Below, one piece after another: positions 19,301-29,272 of a stretch of DNA of 46,955 nt. The notes beneath the pieces were generated by a model. The model did no database searches. It was not told where the DNA came from and saw only the letters and a program-made list of their open reading frames with translations. The stretch lies in assembly GCA_016934975.1 (NCBI GenBank), contig JAFGRV010000427.1:1-46955 (forward strand), in the 5' to 3' direction. Source of the stretch: Spirochaetales bacterium (GTDB lineage Bacteria; Spirochaetota; Spirochaetia; SZUA-6; JAFGRV01). The position numbers were made by a program, and so were the translations under genes. Numbering within the stretch: position 1 is the first letter of the stretch; each line of letters begins with the position of its first letter.

Positions 19301-19764
19301 TCCATAAACTCCTGGAGATCAGGATGAAAGATAATCAGGCTGATATGAATTCAGTCTGCAACTCTTTATTAGTTGAAAATAACTTTGATCCCGGATTATG
19401 TCCACAGGCATTGACTCTCGTTACGAGAGTTGTTAATTCGGAAATCTGGAAGCGTGCCAGGTCAAGCAGCAGGATTTTCGCTGAAATTCCTTTTCAAACC
19501 CTCCTTGATGAGAAATACAACCTTTCTCTCCCTACAATTCTCCGGGGAATCATAGACCTTGTTTTTCTGGAAAATGGGGGTTGGGTAATTGTGGATTATA
19601 AAACCGATAGAATAAAAAACAACAACGACCTTTTGAGGCTAACAACAAAATATACCCGGCAACTATGCCTCTATGCGGACGCATGGATTCGAAGCACAGG
19701 TGAAAAGGTGACAGAAACAGGACTTTACTTTATCTCGGCAGACACATATCGCCGTGTTTTTTAA
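16393..19764 (+). CDS. addA: AddA-like UvrD-family helicase/nuclease
   Basis: VEAAAGTGKTTALVGRM, ITFTKKASCELRSRF, LLIDEFQDTDPIQ, VGDPKQSIYRFRRADI, LHQAKGLEARVVFLAD, LYVAATRARETL; C-terminal nuclease RGIIDLVFLENGGWVIVDYKTD. Confidence 0.9.
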   Translation: MKEVHKPPDWKEREIILGELDRNIIVEAAAGTGKTTALVGRMINLLEQEKCTIRNMVAITFTKKASCELRSRFRIELEKRCCTTSQSILQDALDNLETCFIGTIHSFCARLLRERPVEAEVNIPFEEMEPEEDLLLRTRVWEEYISGLIRDNPDGIIEKLDSLAIQIPDLLHAFLTFTDFPDITHWPGSDEEQILPSLLPVLHQVKTYADHMESLFPRLPETWKNDQLIPFYREFPRSLTVFNPESKLEMYELLLLFDRNLKLVQKEWIKDNQFTKEECKEEKLRWDHFREHIIIPVLEVWRVCRYGPVINLLKNARRLYDETRRNLGKMNFSDLLIKAAGVLKRNPNVRLYFQNKYKRLLIDEFQDTDPIQAEVMMFLTSKDPEETDFKKCVPLAGSLFVVGDPKQSIYRFRRADIVTYNDVKQIICNSGSGNEQGFLVQLSANFRSTHPIREWVNMTFIKQFPEVETPQSPVYVSLRGGRRSSAADERGCVFTITIKQEECKTNEAAANYEGERIACFIRELLEKEGSSYRPSDFMIITRKRKNLSLYADKLAMYNVPYAITGGTTLNDIRELRLLYLCLKTILNPDDPVALVGTLRSELFGFSDTFLYEFRKARGKFSYNDTVPEIPDPEIKNLFTTTFTTLRKFRLYFDTMPAVAACERIIADLGLMPLACMSSGGHLNAGGLAKCIELVRNLRSDLWSPGDVVHYLKDLIDHFFAYDGISVSREDNDVVRIMNLHQAKGLEARVVFLADPSGNSRTTANHQPETHIRRSGNESEGYMVIRKQTSYHSSSLAYPENWTHLADEEGEFLAQEDIRLLYVAATRARETLVIVQKEKNNSGNFWNYFGESLVEAPELPFCAPHKPRELPEIHLSEVAIRKAHSKIRKKLALSLEKTYHIEGAKEWALGEYPADLLPENGKEYTLSAEIPALYDSNESGISGKSGVSGESGVSGESGVSGESGAEWGEVIHKLLEIRMKDNQADMNSVCNSLLVENNFDPGLCPQALTLVTRVVNSEIWKRARSSSRIFAEIPFQTLLDEKYNLSLPTILRGIIDLVFLENGGWVIVDYKTDRIKNNNDLLRLTTKYTRQLCLYADAWIRSTGEKVTETGLYFISADTYRRVF
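19201..19278 (+). repeat. 18-bp tandem repeat (about 4 units) inside the addA-like gene
   Basis: gagtccggaatttccggtaag then repeated gagtccggagtttccggt; encodes ESGISGKSGVSGESGVSGESGVSGESG. Confidence 0.9.
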
Positions 19765-19920
19765 AAAATTTCCTTTTTTTAAAGTCTCATTGCTTTTTTA
19801 ATAAGAAAAATACCCGTTTCCTCCTCTATAATCCCGGATTTGTATACATTTTAGGTTTTTTATTACTTGACAAATGAAGGCATATAACTGAACATTTTTT
19901 ATAGAGGGAAATGGAGACTC

Positions 19921-22188
19921 ATGGCGAAAAGCAATATCGATCTTTTTTATGATATCGGCGAATTATTGCAGCTTTTTGAAAAAACAATGTCAATCGATAA
20001 TTTTCTTCATAATGTCGTGGATCTGATTGCCGCACATATGAAGGCTGATGTCTGTACAATTTATCTCTATAATGAGGAAGAAGGAAAGCTGGTTCTCACA
20101 ACGACTATCGGTCTGCCGAAAGATTATATCGGGAAAGTAAAACTTTCTCCGGGAGAAGGCATTACCGGTCTTTGCTTCCGTGAAGGAAGATCTATTCTGG
20201 AGGCGGATGGTGAACAGAATATTGCATTTAAACTTATCCCCGGATTATCCGAAGAAAGATATACCGCCTTCCTCGCTGTCCCGATCATCAGGAGTTGTTC
20301 AACTCTGGGAGTTCTGGTACTTCAGCATAAAAAAAAGGGATATTTTACAGTAACAGATGAGCGGACCTTAAATGTGATCGCGGCTCAGATCGCGGTAGTT
20401 ATTGAAAACGCAAAATTGATCCTTGAAATAACCCATAAAACACGAAAACCGAAACAAGTAAAAGAATTTAATAATATTCTTTTTATTAAAGGAAGTGAGG
20501 GATCGAATGGGATCGCCTTTGGCCGGGCAGTCATTATCGGGAAGCGAAATGACGCATTTCTCGGATTTCCCGGCATAAAAAAGAAGGTTCCCACATTAAA
20601 GGATTTCGAACGTGCTTTAGGGGAAACCTTGATTCAGCTTGAACAGCTTCAGCGCGATATGGAAAAAGAGTTTTCAGAGATGGTTTCTCTCATCTTTAGT
20701 GCTCATCTTCTGATGCTCGGTGACAGTGCTTTTTCCGGAAAAATGCTCGATTTAATACGTAAAGGCAAACCCGTTCAGGATGCGATCATTCAGGTGATTA
20801 ATCATTATATAGATCTTTTCTCGAAGAATTCGAATCCCAGGTTTAATGAAAAAGTTCTGGATGTTAAGGATATCGGCCACAGGCTTTTAAGAAATTTGTA
20901 TAAAAAGCAGGATGAACCCGGGGATTATACAGATCAGATTATTGTGGCCCAGGAACTTCTTCCCTCTGAACTTGTAAAATTATCTGCTCAGAAAGTAGAA
21001 GGATTTCTCTTGTTCGGGGGTGGAATTACCGCGCATATCGCCATTCTGGCCCGGTCAATCGGTATACCCATGGTATTCAGTGATGATGAGAGAATTTTCC
21101 GGATTCATAACGGAACGGAACTTATTCTTGATGGTTTTCAGGGTACCATTATCATGAATCCCTCGAAAGAAGTCTATGACCATTACCAAATTTTAAACGA
21201 AGAACAGAAAAAGATAGAGAGCAAGAAAATATCAGGCAAAATACTAACAAAAGATGGGGTGCGGGTGTTTCTCTATGCAAATATTAACTTGCTCAGTGAT
21301 CTTAAGATAGCCATAAAAATGAATGCAGAGGGGATTGGACTTTATAGAAGTGAGTTTCCTTATCTTGTCCGGAATGAACTCCCTTCGGAAGAAGATCAGT
21401 ACAGGGTATACAGAAAGCTCCTGGAAGAGATGGAGGGAAAAGATGTTTGTCTGCGTACCCTTGATATCGGTGGAGATAAGATGCTCTCCTATCTGTCTCC
21501 TTCAAATGAAGCAAATCCTTTTCTCGGACTCCGGGCAATCCGTTTTTCCCTGAAGAACAAGGGTATTTTTTCGACTCAACTCCGTGCGATGCTCAGGGCA
21601 GGGGAGGGATTTCCCCTGAAAATAATGTTCCCATTAATTGCTTCGGTGGATGATTTTCTTGAGGTAAAACAGATTGTCCAGGAAAATATAGATCTTTTGC
21701 AGAAGGCCGGTGTGGCGTGTAATAATAAACCCCACCTCGGGGCTATGATTGAGCTGCCGTCAATTGTAGAGGTCGCCCGGGAGCTTGCTCTCCATGCGGA
21801 TTTTTTCAGTATCGGGACAAATGACCTTATCCAGTATATGCTGGGAATTGACCGTACAAATGAAGCCGTATCGACCATGTATACACATTATCACCCTGCG
21901 GTATTTCGGGCTTTGAATAAGGTTGTTGCCGCCGCAAAATCGGAATCCATCGACCTTTCGGTCTGCGGAGATATTGCATCTGATTCTCTTATCATCTATT
22001 TTCTCATAGGAATCGGTGTCAGAAAATTAAGCCTGAATCCAAGGTTGTTAGGTGATATTCAGCAGCATATTACCCTATTGTCTGTGGAAGAAGCGGAAAA
22101 AGTGGCACGTAAAATACTTTCCATGGGAACGACAAAGGATATCCATCAATATGTTCAGTCTGTTTTTCCAAAAGCCCTGTTACCCTGA
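19921..22188 (+). CDS. ptsP: GAF-domain PEP:protein phosphotransferase (EI-Ntr type)
   Basis: N-terminal GAF (MKADVCTIYLYNEEEGKLVL), GGGITAHIAILARSIGIPMVF, GIGLYRSEFPYL, LRTLDIGGDKML, GTNDLIQYMLGIDR. Confidence 0.92.
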   Translation: MAKSNIDLFYDIGELLQLFEKTMSIDNFLHNVVDLIAAHMKADVCTIYLYNEEEGKLVLTTTIGLPKDYIGKVKLSPGEGITGLCFREGRSILEADGEQNIAFKLIPGLSEERYTAFLAVPIIRSCSTLGVLVLQHKKKGYFTVTDERTLNVIAAQIAVVIENAKLILEITHKTRKPKQVKEFNNILFIKGSEGSNGIAFGRAVIIGKRNDAFLGFPGIKKKVPTLKDFERALGETLIQLEQLQRDMEKEFSEMVSLIFSAHLLMLGDSAFSGKMLDLIRKGKPVQDAIIQVINHYIDLFSKNSNPRFNEKVLDVKDIGHRLLRNLYKKQDEPGDYTDQIIVAQELLPSELVKLSAQKVEGFLLFGGGITAHIAILARSIGIPMVFSDDERIFRIHNGTELILDGFQGTIIMNPSKEVYDHYQILNEEQKKIESKKISGKILTKDGVRVFLYANINLLSDLKIAIKMNAEGIGLYRSEFPYLVRNELPSEEDQYRVYRKLLEEMEGKDVCLRTLDIGGDKMLSYLSPSNEANPFLGLRAIRFSLKNKGIFSTQLRAMLRAGEGFPLKIMFPLIASVDDFLEVKQIVQENIDLLQKAGVACNNKPHLGAMIELPSIVEVARELALHADFFSIGTNDLIQYMLGIDRTNEAVSTMYTHYHPAVFRALNKVVAAAKSESIDLSVCGDIASDSLIIYFLIGIGVRKLSLNPRLLGDIQQHITLLSVEEAEKVARKILSMGTTKDIHQYVQSVFPKALLP

Positions 22189-22197
22189 ATCTCTCTC

Positions 22198-23082
22198 CTA
22201 AAGCAACATCAATTTCCTTTTGCTCAAAATAGTGATGAGGGTTGAGCATCCGATAAGTGTTCCCCCGATCAGGATAGACCAGGTAAAGGGTTCTTTGAAT
22301 AAAATAAAGGCAATACCGGCGATTACCGGGACCTGGACGAGTCCGATAAGGGAACCTTTCTGGGTAGACAGACTTTGATATGCCTCGGTCATTAAAAGCT
22401 GGGCAATTGTCGCGGAAATACCAATACCGATGAGTGAAATCCAGATAACAGAATACGGTATGTTCCGGGATAGTGAAATCCGGAATGTCTGGTCCGGAAG
22501 AAGGCTGATGGCGATAAAACTCACCGGTATGGCAACGATTGCAAAACTCAAATAAATGACTTCCGATTTATTTGTTTTACTCAATTCCCGGACGCTGGCG
22601 ATGGCGATACCGGCACATAATCCGCTTAAAATTCCTGTAACATCTCCTAAAGAAAGAGTATTTTTTAATGGATCGGTAAGGATATATATACCCACGGAGG
22701 CTATCACAAGAGGAATTATCAGCCATCTTTCAAATTTTTCTTTGAATACCAGTGCGGAGAAAAGCGGCGCGAAAATGGGATAGGTATTCAGGTAAAATAT
22801 CGAGATCGAGAGACCTTTGAGTTCCAGTGTCCAAAAGGTAAGTCCCAGAGCGATTCCACCAATAATACCTCTGAATAAAAGGAGTGGAAGATTATTGAGT
22901 GTAATTGGTTTTTTCTTAAATAACAGCCAGGAAACGAGGGCTATGAGCCCGAAAAGACTCCGGTAAAAAGCCTTTGTCCAGCTTGTTACATCAGGGCCTA
23001 TAAATTTTACAAGGGTATTTACAAGGGCAAAGAAGAAAACAGAGACGAGCATATAATATATTCCGATTTTTTTATGTTTCAT
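22198..23082 (-). CDS. DMT-superfamily (EamA) transporter
   Basis: About 10 TM segments with two EamA-like halves; FYRSLFGLIALVSWLLFKKKP, FWTLELKGLSISIFYLNTYPIFAPLFSALVFKE. Confidence 0.85.
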   Translation of the reverse strand: MKHKKIGIYYMLVSVFFFALVNTLVKFIGPDVTSWTKAFYRSLFGLIALVSWLLFKKKPITLNNLPLLLFRGIIGGIALGLTFWTLELKGLSISIFYLNTYPIFAPLFSALVFKEKFERWLIIPLVIASVGIYILTDPLKNTLSLGDVTGILSGLCAGIAIASVRELSKTNKSEVIYLSFAIVAIPVSFIAISLLPDQTFRISLSRNIPYSVIWISLIGIGISATIAQLLMTEAYQSLSTQKGSLIGLVQVPVIAGIAFILFKEPFTWSILIGGTLIGCSTLITILSKRKLMLL

Positions 23083-23124
23083 TGTCCTGTTATGAATAGT
23101 GTCCCATTATCGGTATAATTGGAT

Positions 23125-24426
23125 TCATTGGTCTTGTGTCAGGTCTTCATACCGTTGTAATACGGCTTTCCCATGAAAAAATAAGTCTTCTTCCAGCGCA
23201 AGGGTGTTTATTTTTTTTGCGTGAAGTAAAAGTGCCTCCTTTGTGTAGTAGATCAGGGAACTTTTTTTACAAAAATCATAGACACCGAGGGGTGAAAAGA
23301 ATTTTGCCGTTCCGCCTGTGGGGAGGACATGGTTTGGCCCGGCCCAGTAATCACCTACGGATTCACTTGAATACGGGCCGATAAAAATCGCCCCTGCATT
23401 CTTTATTTTATCGAGGATTGCTTTTTCATCTTTTACAATAATTTCCAGGTGCTCCGGGGCGATCAGATTCACCACTTCCGCACCTTCATTCATGGAATCA
23501 ACAATAATAATGGCACCATACCTCTGCAAAATTGTGCGAATCATCGCCTCATGTTCATTTCCCGTCAGGTGCTTATCAATATATCTATTCACTTCCTCTG
23601 CAAATCCGGAAGAATCGGTTACCAGAATAGATGACTCAAAACCGGTGCGGTGTTCCGACTGACTCAACAAGTCAAGAGCAACCCATTCGGGATTGGCGCT
23701 ATCGTCCGCAAGGACTACAATTTCGGAGGGACCTGCTATCATATCAATATCAACATAACCGAATACCTCCCGTTTCGCTAAAGAAACATAGATGTTCCCG
23801 GGGCCTACGATTTTATTTACTTTAGGAACGGATTCCGTTCCAAAAGCAAGTGCCGCGATCGCCTGGGCTCCTCCGATTAAATAGGCTTTTTCAATTCCGC
23901 AGATTTCCAGTGTCGCACCCAGAAGTGGATTCTCATAGAAATTGCCGGGGGGGGTGACAACGATAATTTCTTCCACTCCGGCGATTTGCGCCGGTATGAT
24001 ATTCATCAGCATTGTGGAGGGATAGAAGGCTTTTCCTCCCGGCACATAGACCCCGACTTTTTGTATGGGAGTAATCTTTTGACCCAGCCTGACCCCGTGT
24101 GCAAATTCTTTTTCCCAGGTTTTAAGAATTTGATTATTATGATAGCCGGTAATATTATCTTTTGCTTCTTTTAGAATAGTGATTAACGACGATGGAACTT
24201 TGGAAAGGCATTCCTTGAAATAATCTTTTGTCACCATCATATTCTCCAACGTCAGGTTAAAATGATCAAACCGTTTGGTGTATTCCATGAGTGCTTTATT
24301 TCTACCGCTTTTTATTCCTGCAATTATCTCTTTCACTTGAGCCGATATAGTTTCATCGATCTCAAAATTTCTTTGCAGTATTTTTAAAAGTCTGGTATCT
24401 GCATCTGCGTATTTTAAAATTTCCAT
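23125..24426 (-). CDS. hisD: Histidinol dehydrogenase
   Basis: YVPGGKAFYPSTMLMNIIPAQIAGV, KIVGPGNIYV, DMIAGPSEIVVLAD, SQSEHR, VGDYWAGPNHVLPTGGTAKF. Confidence 0.95.
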   Translation of the reverse strand: MEILKYADADTRLLKILQRNFEIDETISAQVKEIIAGIKSGRNKALMEYTKRFDHFNLTLENMMVTKDYFKECLSKVPSSLITILKEAKDNITGYHNNQILKTWEKEFAHGVRLGQKITPIQKVGVYVPGGKAFYPSTMLMNIIPAQIAGVEEIIVVTPPGNFYENPLLGATLEICGIEKAYLIGGAQAIAALAFGTESVPKVNKIVGPGNIYVSLAKREVFGYVDIDMIAGPSEIVVLADDSANPEWVALDLLSQSEHRTGFESSILVTDSSGFAEEVNRYIDKHLTGNEHEAMIRTILQRYGAIIIVDSMNEGAEVVNLIAPEHLEIIVKDEKAILDKIKNAGAIFIGPYSSESVGDYWAGPNHVLPTGGTAKFFSPLGVYDFCKKSSLIYYTKEALLLHAKKINTLALEEDLFFHGKAVLQRYEDLTQDQ

Positions 24427-24749
24427 AAGTAATGCTCCCTTTTTATCTGTTCCCGGTGAATTTATCTTTTTCAGTTTCCCATAACAGAATCTATCATACC
24501 AATTTATTTCTGAAAAGACAACTATAAATGACAGGAAGACCCTGTTTTCAGATTAAAGTATAAATAAAAGAAATAGTTTTGATTGACATTTCTCTTATCA
24601 TTATGGTATTTTTTTTTGATTTTCCGAGGTTATTGAATAATAGTGATTTTTCCTTTGTGAATTTTCCCGAAGGTATCAATCATCTCTGTAAGTCTTAATT
24701 TATTAATTTGAAAGAAAAAAACCTTAAGTTGACCAGACGAGGAGGCAGT

Positions 24750-26102
24750 ATGGTTATTTTAAAATTCGGCGGAACCTCAGTAAGAGATGCGGAATGGATT
24801 AATAAAGCCCTTGAAATCGTAAAATCACAACTGGATAGAGCGCCAGTCATGATTGTTTCGGCAATGGGAAAAACAACAGACAAATTACAGGAAATTGCTC
24901 ATCTTGCAGAGAAGGGTATGCGTGAAAAAGCGGATAATATTTTTCAGGATCTTAAAGAAGCCCATTTTTCCGTCATACATTCGTTTCTCACCAATGAAAA
25001 TCTTTCTTCATGTCTTGCTGCCATGGATATACTTTTTATCGAGCTTAAATCCATTATCAAGGGACTTTCTTATCTTCGTGAGTGCACACCACGGAGTAAT
25101 GACGCAATTCTTTCCTTTGGTGAACTTTTTTCTACGACAATTATCGCCCATAGGGCAAGAGAGATTAAAATAGATACTGCATTTATAGACTCCAGGGAGA
25201 TTATAAAGACCGATGATCAATTTACTCATGCCGTGGTGGATGAAAATGTGACTCATTCGTGCATCCGGGGGAAGATAAAACCTCAAAAAGGTAAACTTAC
25301 TGTTGCTCAGGGTTTTATTGCTTCGACGAAAGAAGGTATCACCACTACCCTTGGAAGGGGCGGGTCTGATTATACTGCAAGTATCATCGGTGCAGCCTGT
25401 CATGCCGAGGAAATTCAGATCTGGACTGATGTAGACGGGATCATGTCGTCTGATCCGAGAATTATTCCAAAGGCGAAAACCGTTGCGGAAATTTCTTATA
25501 AGGAAGCGGCGGAATTGGCATATTTTGGGGCCAGGGTGATACATCCTTCAACCATACAGCCTGCGATAAATTTAGGAATTCCGGTATTGGTAAAAAATAC
25601 GGGAAATCCTCAATCCATGGGAACCCGGATAATTGCGAATGGAGAGGGAAAAGACCGGAGTATTGGATTGCTTAAGGCTATCGCATTTAAAAAAGGAATA
25701 ACAATCATAAATATTACTTCGTATCGAATGCTCCTGGCGTATGGGTTTTTGAGGATGATATTTGACATTTTTGAAAAATATAAAACATCTGTGGATCTTG
25801 TATCGACATCCGAAGTTTCCGTGTCAATGACAATCGATAATACTTCACAACTGGAAAGTATTGAAAAAGATCTTAAAGCTGCCGGAAATGTGAGCGTAGA
25901 AAATAATCTGAGTATTATCTGTCTTGTCGGTCAGGGATTGTGGAGAGATCCCCAGATTTTATCAAAAGTATACGGTGCATTGGATTCCATTCCCATCCGG
26001 ATGATATCACTGGGAGCTTCTGATACGAACTTATCATTTGTCGTACCTGATAATGAAGCAGAGAATACAATAAAGTGTTTACATAAAGTATTTTTTGAAT
26101 AG
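24750..26102 (+). CDS. lysC: Aspartate kinase
   Basis: MVILKFGGTSV at 24750 after GAGGAGG; FIASTKEGITTTLGRGGSDYTA; C-terminal ACT region. The track start at 24708 is probably too early. Confidence 0.92.
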   Translation: MVILKFGGTSVRDAEWINKALEIVKSQLDRAPVMIVSAMGKTTDKLQEIAHLAEKGMREKADNIFQDLKEAHFSVIHSFLTNENLSSCLAAMDILFIELKSIIKGLSYLRECTPRSNDAILSFGELFSTTIIAHRAREIKIDTAFIDSREIIKTDDQFTHAVVDENVTHSCIRGKIKPQKGKLTVAQGFIASTKEGITTTLGRGGSDYTASIIGAACHAEEIQIWTDVDGIMSSDPRIIPKAKTVAEISYKEAAELAYFGARVIHPSTIQPAINLGIPVLVKNTGNPQSMGTRIIANGEGKDRSIGLLKAIAFKKGITIINITSYRMLLAYGFLRMIFDIFEKYKTSVDLVSTSEVSVSMTIDNTSQLESIEKDLKAAGNVSVENNLSIICLVGQGLWRDPQILSKVYGALDSIPIRMISLGASDTNLSFVVPDNEAENTIKCLHKVFFE

Positions 26103-26270
26103 AATCAGTGTTATATAAAGTGTATAAAAAATTGCATTTTATTAAGAAACCTGTAATTTTCGATTGTATTTTTTTTATGAATTGTTTATGCTACTATTAA
26201 ATTCAAAGTAACAAATAAAAAGTCCGTCGCAATACGGGATTGTGTTTGTTCAATATTAAAAGGATCTGTA

Positions 26271-26711
26271 TTGGACCAGATATTTGATAGATTAACTAAT
26301 CTTTTTCGTACATTATTCACAGAAGACCCATTTGATTCCGATGCTTATAAGGAGACTCGGAACAGATATTATGATCCTGATTTACAGGATGCCTGGGATG
26401 AACTGGATGATTTTCTTAATGAAGGAAAATCGGATAGTAGTACATCATATAAACAGAAGAAAACAGATACTCATTATATTGATCCTGCTTTGGAGGCATT
26501 AAAAAAGGATTATGCGAATCTCGAAGTAGAATTCCAGGCCCCCTTTTCGGAAGTTAAAAAATCTTATAAAAAATTACTGACAAAGTATCATCCGGACAGA
26601 TTTGCAAATAATCCCAAAAAATTGAAGATTGCAACAGAAATCTCAAAGAAGATTAATCAATCGTTTCAATTAATAAGGGATTATGAAAAGAAAAGGGGAA
26701 ATACAAAATGA
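26271..26711 (+). CDS. J-domain protein
   Basis: TTG start; C-terminal APFSEVKKSYKKLLTKYHPDRFANNP...INQSFQLI has the HPD motif. Confidence 0.85.
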   Translation: MDQIFDRLTNLFRTLFTEDPFDSDAYKETRNRYYDPDLQDAWDELDDFLNEGKSDSSTSYKQKKTDTHYIDPALEALKKDYANLEVEFQAPFSEVKKSYKKLLTKYHPDRFANNPKKLKIATEISKKINQSFQLIRDYEKKRGNTK

Positions 26712-26788
26712 ATTATAAAGCATAAACGGTTTTTTTTTTAAAAAAAGACCTGATTTTTAATGAAAGGGTGTTATATTTAGAAACAAGT

Positions 26789-27895
26789 ATGGAAACCATG
26801 TATATACCTTTAAGTTCAATTTTTATAGCATTTATTATCAGCTTTTTAGTGATACCGCTTATAATAAGAGTATCCCACAAATTCAGGTGGTATGATAAAC
26901 ATGATAATAGAAAGATACACACAGGTCTTATTCCGAGGCTCGGAGGCGTGGGAATATTCAGCTCGCTGATTATCACCTGCGTTCTTGTTTCACTCATCGC
27001 TTTTTTAAATTCCGGAAAGACTCTCGACTACCTTATAGACCCTCGTTACCTTTTTCTTTTAGTTGGTGTTGTCATTATTCATATACTCGGACTTATTGAT
27101 GATTTTAGAAGTCAGAAACCGCTTATAAAACTTTTTTTTCAGATCATCGCGGCAAGCTGTGTCGTCTTCGGTGGGTTTGTTTTTAAAGAAATACCGATAC
27201 CATATATAGGTACTCTCTCTTTGGGAGTGCTCGGCTATCCTATTTCGATACTCTGGATCATCGCGATTACGAATGCCATAAATCTCGTCGATGGAATGGA
27301 TGGTCTCGCGGGGGGTATAACTGCTTTTGCTTCGATATCCATGGGAATTATATCACTCATTCAGGGACAGGCAATCACGGCTATTATCGCTTTCTCCCTT
27401 TTCGGCTCATCCGCCGGATTTCTTATCTTTAATCTCCCGCCGGCAAAGATATTTATGGGTGATTCCGGCAGTCTGGTAATCGGTTTTATTCTGGCAGTTC
27501 TTCCTTTAATGGGGATTTCAGCTGCCGCTTCTTTTGCAACTGTGCTGGTGCCGGTAACACTTCTTCTTATACCAATTGTGGATACTATCGCAGCCATTGT
27601 CCGCAGACTCAGAGAGGGAAGGACTATTCTCTCTCCGGACAGGGAACATATACATCACAAACTCCTTGAGATGGGCTTGAGTGAAAAAAAGATAATCGCC
27701 CTTATTTATAGTGTGTGTTTTTACTTAAGTATTATTGCAGTCACCTCCGTGGTGATGCCAAAGGAATCAAATGTGTATCTTATCCTGATTGTCTGGATAG
27801 GGATAATGATGGGTTACGGTTTTATACACTACCTGAACACAAGGAAAAAAGTGGTCCGGGTTATCGAAAAAGCTCAAAAGAAGAATTCTGCGTAA
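26789..27895 (+). CDS. WecA/MraY-family undecaprenyl-phosphate sugar-1-phosphate transferase
   Basis: HTGLIPRLGGVGIF, LGLIDDF, NAINLVDGMDGLAGG, FMGDSGSLVIGF, DREHIHHKLLEMG. Confidence 0.92.
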   Translation: METMYIPLSSIFIAFIISFLVIPLIIRVSHKFRWYDKHDNRKIHTGLIPRLGGVGIFSSLIITCVLVSLIAFLNSGKTLDYLIDPRYLFLLVGVVIIHILGLIDDFRSQKPLIKLFFQIIAASCVVFGGFVFKEIPIPYIGTLSLGVLGYPISILWIIAITNAINLVDGMDGLAGGITAFASISMGIISLIQGQAITAIIAFSLFGSSAGFLIFNLPPAKIFMGDSGSLVIGFILAVLPLMGISAAASFATVLVPVTLLLIPIVDTIAAIVRRLREGRTILSPDREHIHHKLLEMGLSEKKIIALIYSVCFYLSIIAVTSVVMPKESNVYLILIVWIGIMMGYGFIHYLNTRKKVVRVIEKAQKKNSA

Positions 27896-27928
27896 TTTTG
27901 CAAGAAGAGTTGCTTCAGGAAGAGTTCT

Positions 27929-29272
27929 TTATACTAACCGGAACTCTTTCAGTTTGCGATGAAGTGTTTTTCTCCCGATCCCGAGAAGCTCGGCTGTTTT
28001 GGTTTTATTCCCTTTCTGAAAATGTAACGTATTCCGGATTATTTCTTTTTCCGCCTCCTCAAGGGTAATTCCCATTGAAAGTTTAATGTAGTTATCAGAA
28101 TCAGCTTGAATGTATGAAGGCAGATCGCCGATTGAAATGAAATTCCTTTTACACATAACCACTGAACTCTCAATACAGTTTCTTAGTTCCCGTACATTCC
28201 CAGGCCAGGAGTAATTATAGAGATTGTTTTTTGCTTTTGGATTTATCCCTTCGATGTTTTTTCCATTTTCTTTGGCAAATTCCTTAATAAACGCTGCGAT
28301 AAGAAGGGAAATATCCTCTTTTCTCTCACGAAGAGGAGGTATATTCACATTTACAACATTAAGCCGGTAGTATAAATCTTCTCTGAAATTTCCATTCCTG
28401 ATTTCTTCCATGAGATCTTTATTTGTTGCGGAAATAAGGCGGATATCAACTTTTAGTGTTTCCTCACCGCCTACGCGTTCAAAGCTTTTTTCCTGGAGTA
28501 CCCGCAGGATTTTTATCTGGATATTCTGATTTATCTCACCGATTTCGTCGAGGAAAATCGTTCCACCGTCGGCAAGTTCGAACCGGCCTTTCTTTGTTCC
28601 GATTGCTCCGGTAAAGGATCCCCGTTCATGACCAAAAAGTTCGCTTTCCAGAAGGGTTTCTGATAAGGCGGCACAATGTACTTTGATAAAAGGCTCATTC
28701 CTCCTGGGAGAATTATAATGAATTGCGTCTGCGATGAGTTCTTTCCCGACACCGCTTTCCCCGGTAATAAGAACCGATGCTTTGGTAGGTGCAACCTGAT
28801 TCACTACCTGGTATATTTTTTTCATTTGAGCGCTTTTCCCGATAATAGAGGGAAATTGTTTCTTTTTTTCAAGTTCTTCCTGAAGGGCCCTGTGTTGGAG
28901 TACGAGTTCTCTGTTAGAGAGAGCTCTTTTTACAAGGAGGGAAAATCGATCAAGATTTATCGGTTTCGTAAGAAAATCATACGCTCCATTGCGCATAGCT
29001 GTCACAGCGGATTCTATGGTTCCGTGACCGGTAAGAATGATGACGGGAATCGTTGGATATTCCGCAACAACCATTGTGAGAAGTTTCTCCCCTGAAAGCT
29101 TGGGCATTTTAAGGTCGGCAATGACCAGATCTATATCTTTTGATTTTATTTGTTGATATGCATCGTCCCCATCTGCTGCCAAAAAAACATTATAACCGTC
29201 AAGTTGCAGGGTTTTCCCAAGTCCTTCACGGATATTCTTTTCATCGTCAACTACAAGTACATTGAATTTCAT
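27929..29272 (-). CDS. NtrC-family sigma54-dependent response regulator
   Basis: Receiver VLVVDDEKNIREGL...DLVIADLKMP...LTKP; AAA+ GESGVGKELIA, GSFTGA; Fis-type HTH TAELLGIGRKTLHRKLKEF. Confidence 0.94.
   Translation of the reverse strand: MKFNVLVVDDEKNIREGLGKTLQLDGYNVFLAADGDDAYQQIKSKDIDLVIADLKMPKLSGEKLLTMVVAEYPTIPVIILTGHGTIESAVTAMRNGAYDFLTKPINLDRFSLLVKRALSNRELVLQHRALQEELEKKKQFPSIIGKSAQMKKIYQVVNQVAPTKASVLITGESGVGKELIADAIHYNSPRRNEPFIKVHCAALSETLLESELFGHERGSFTGAIGTKKGRFELADGGTIFLDEIGEINQNIQIKILRVLQEKSFERVGGEETLKVDIRLISATNKDLMEEIRNGNFREDLYYRLNVVNVNIPPLRERKEDISLLIAAFIKEFAKENGKNIEGINPKAKNNLYNYSWPGNVRELRNCIESSVVMCKRNFISIGDLPSYIQADSDNYIKLSMGITLEEAEKEIIRNTLHFQKGNKTKTAELLGIGRKTLHRKLKEFRLV

Noticed and set aside
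24583-24612. Possible sigma70 promoter TTGACA-N18-TATTTT upstream of the aspartokinase
   Set aside because: Good -35 box but a weak -10 in an AT-rich genome; about 140 nt from the start codon with no other support.
24480-24749. Lysine riboswitch upstream of the aspartokinase
   Set aside because: No recognisable conserved core or terminator hairpin in the leader.
26225-26245. Sequence agtccgtcgcaatacggga as a third copy of the structured repeat
   Set aside because: Shares only AGTCCGT and a short hairpin; the flanking conserved blocks are missing.
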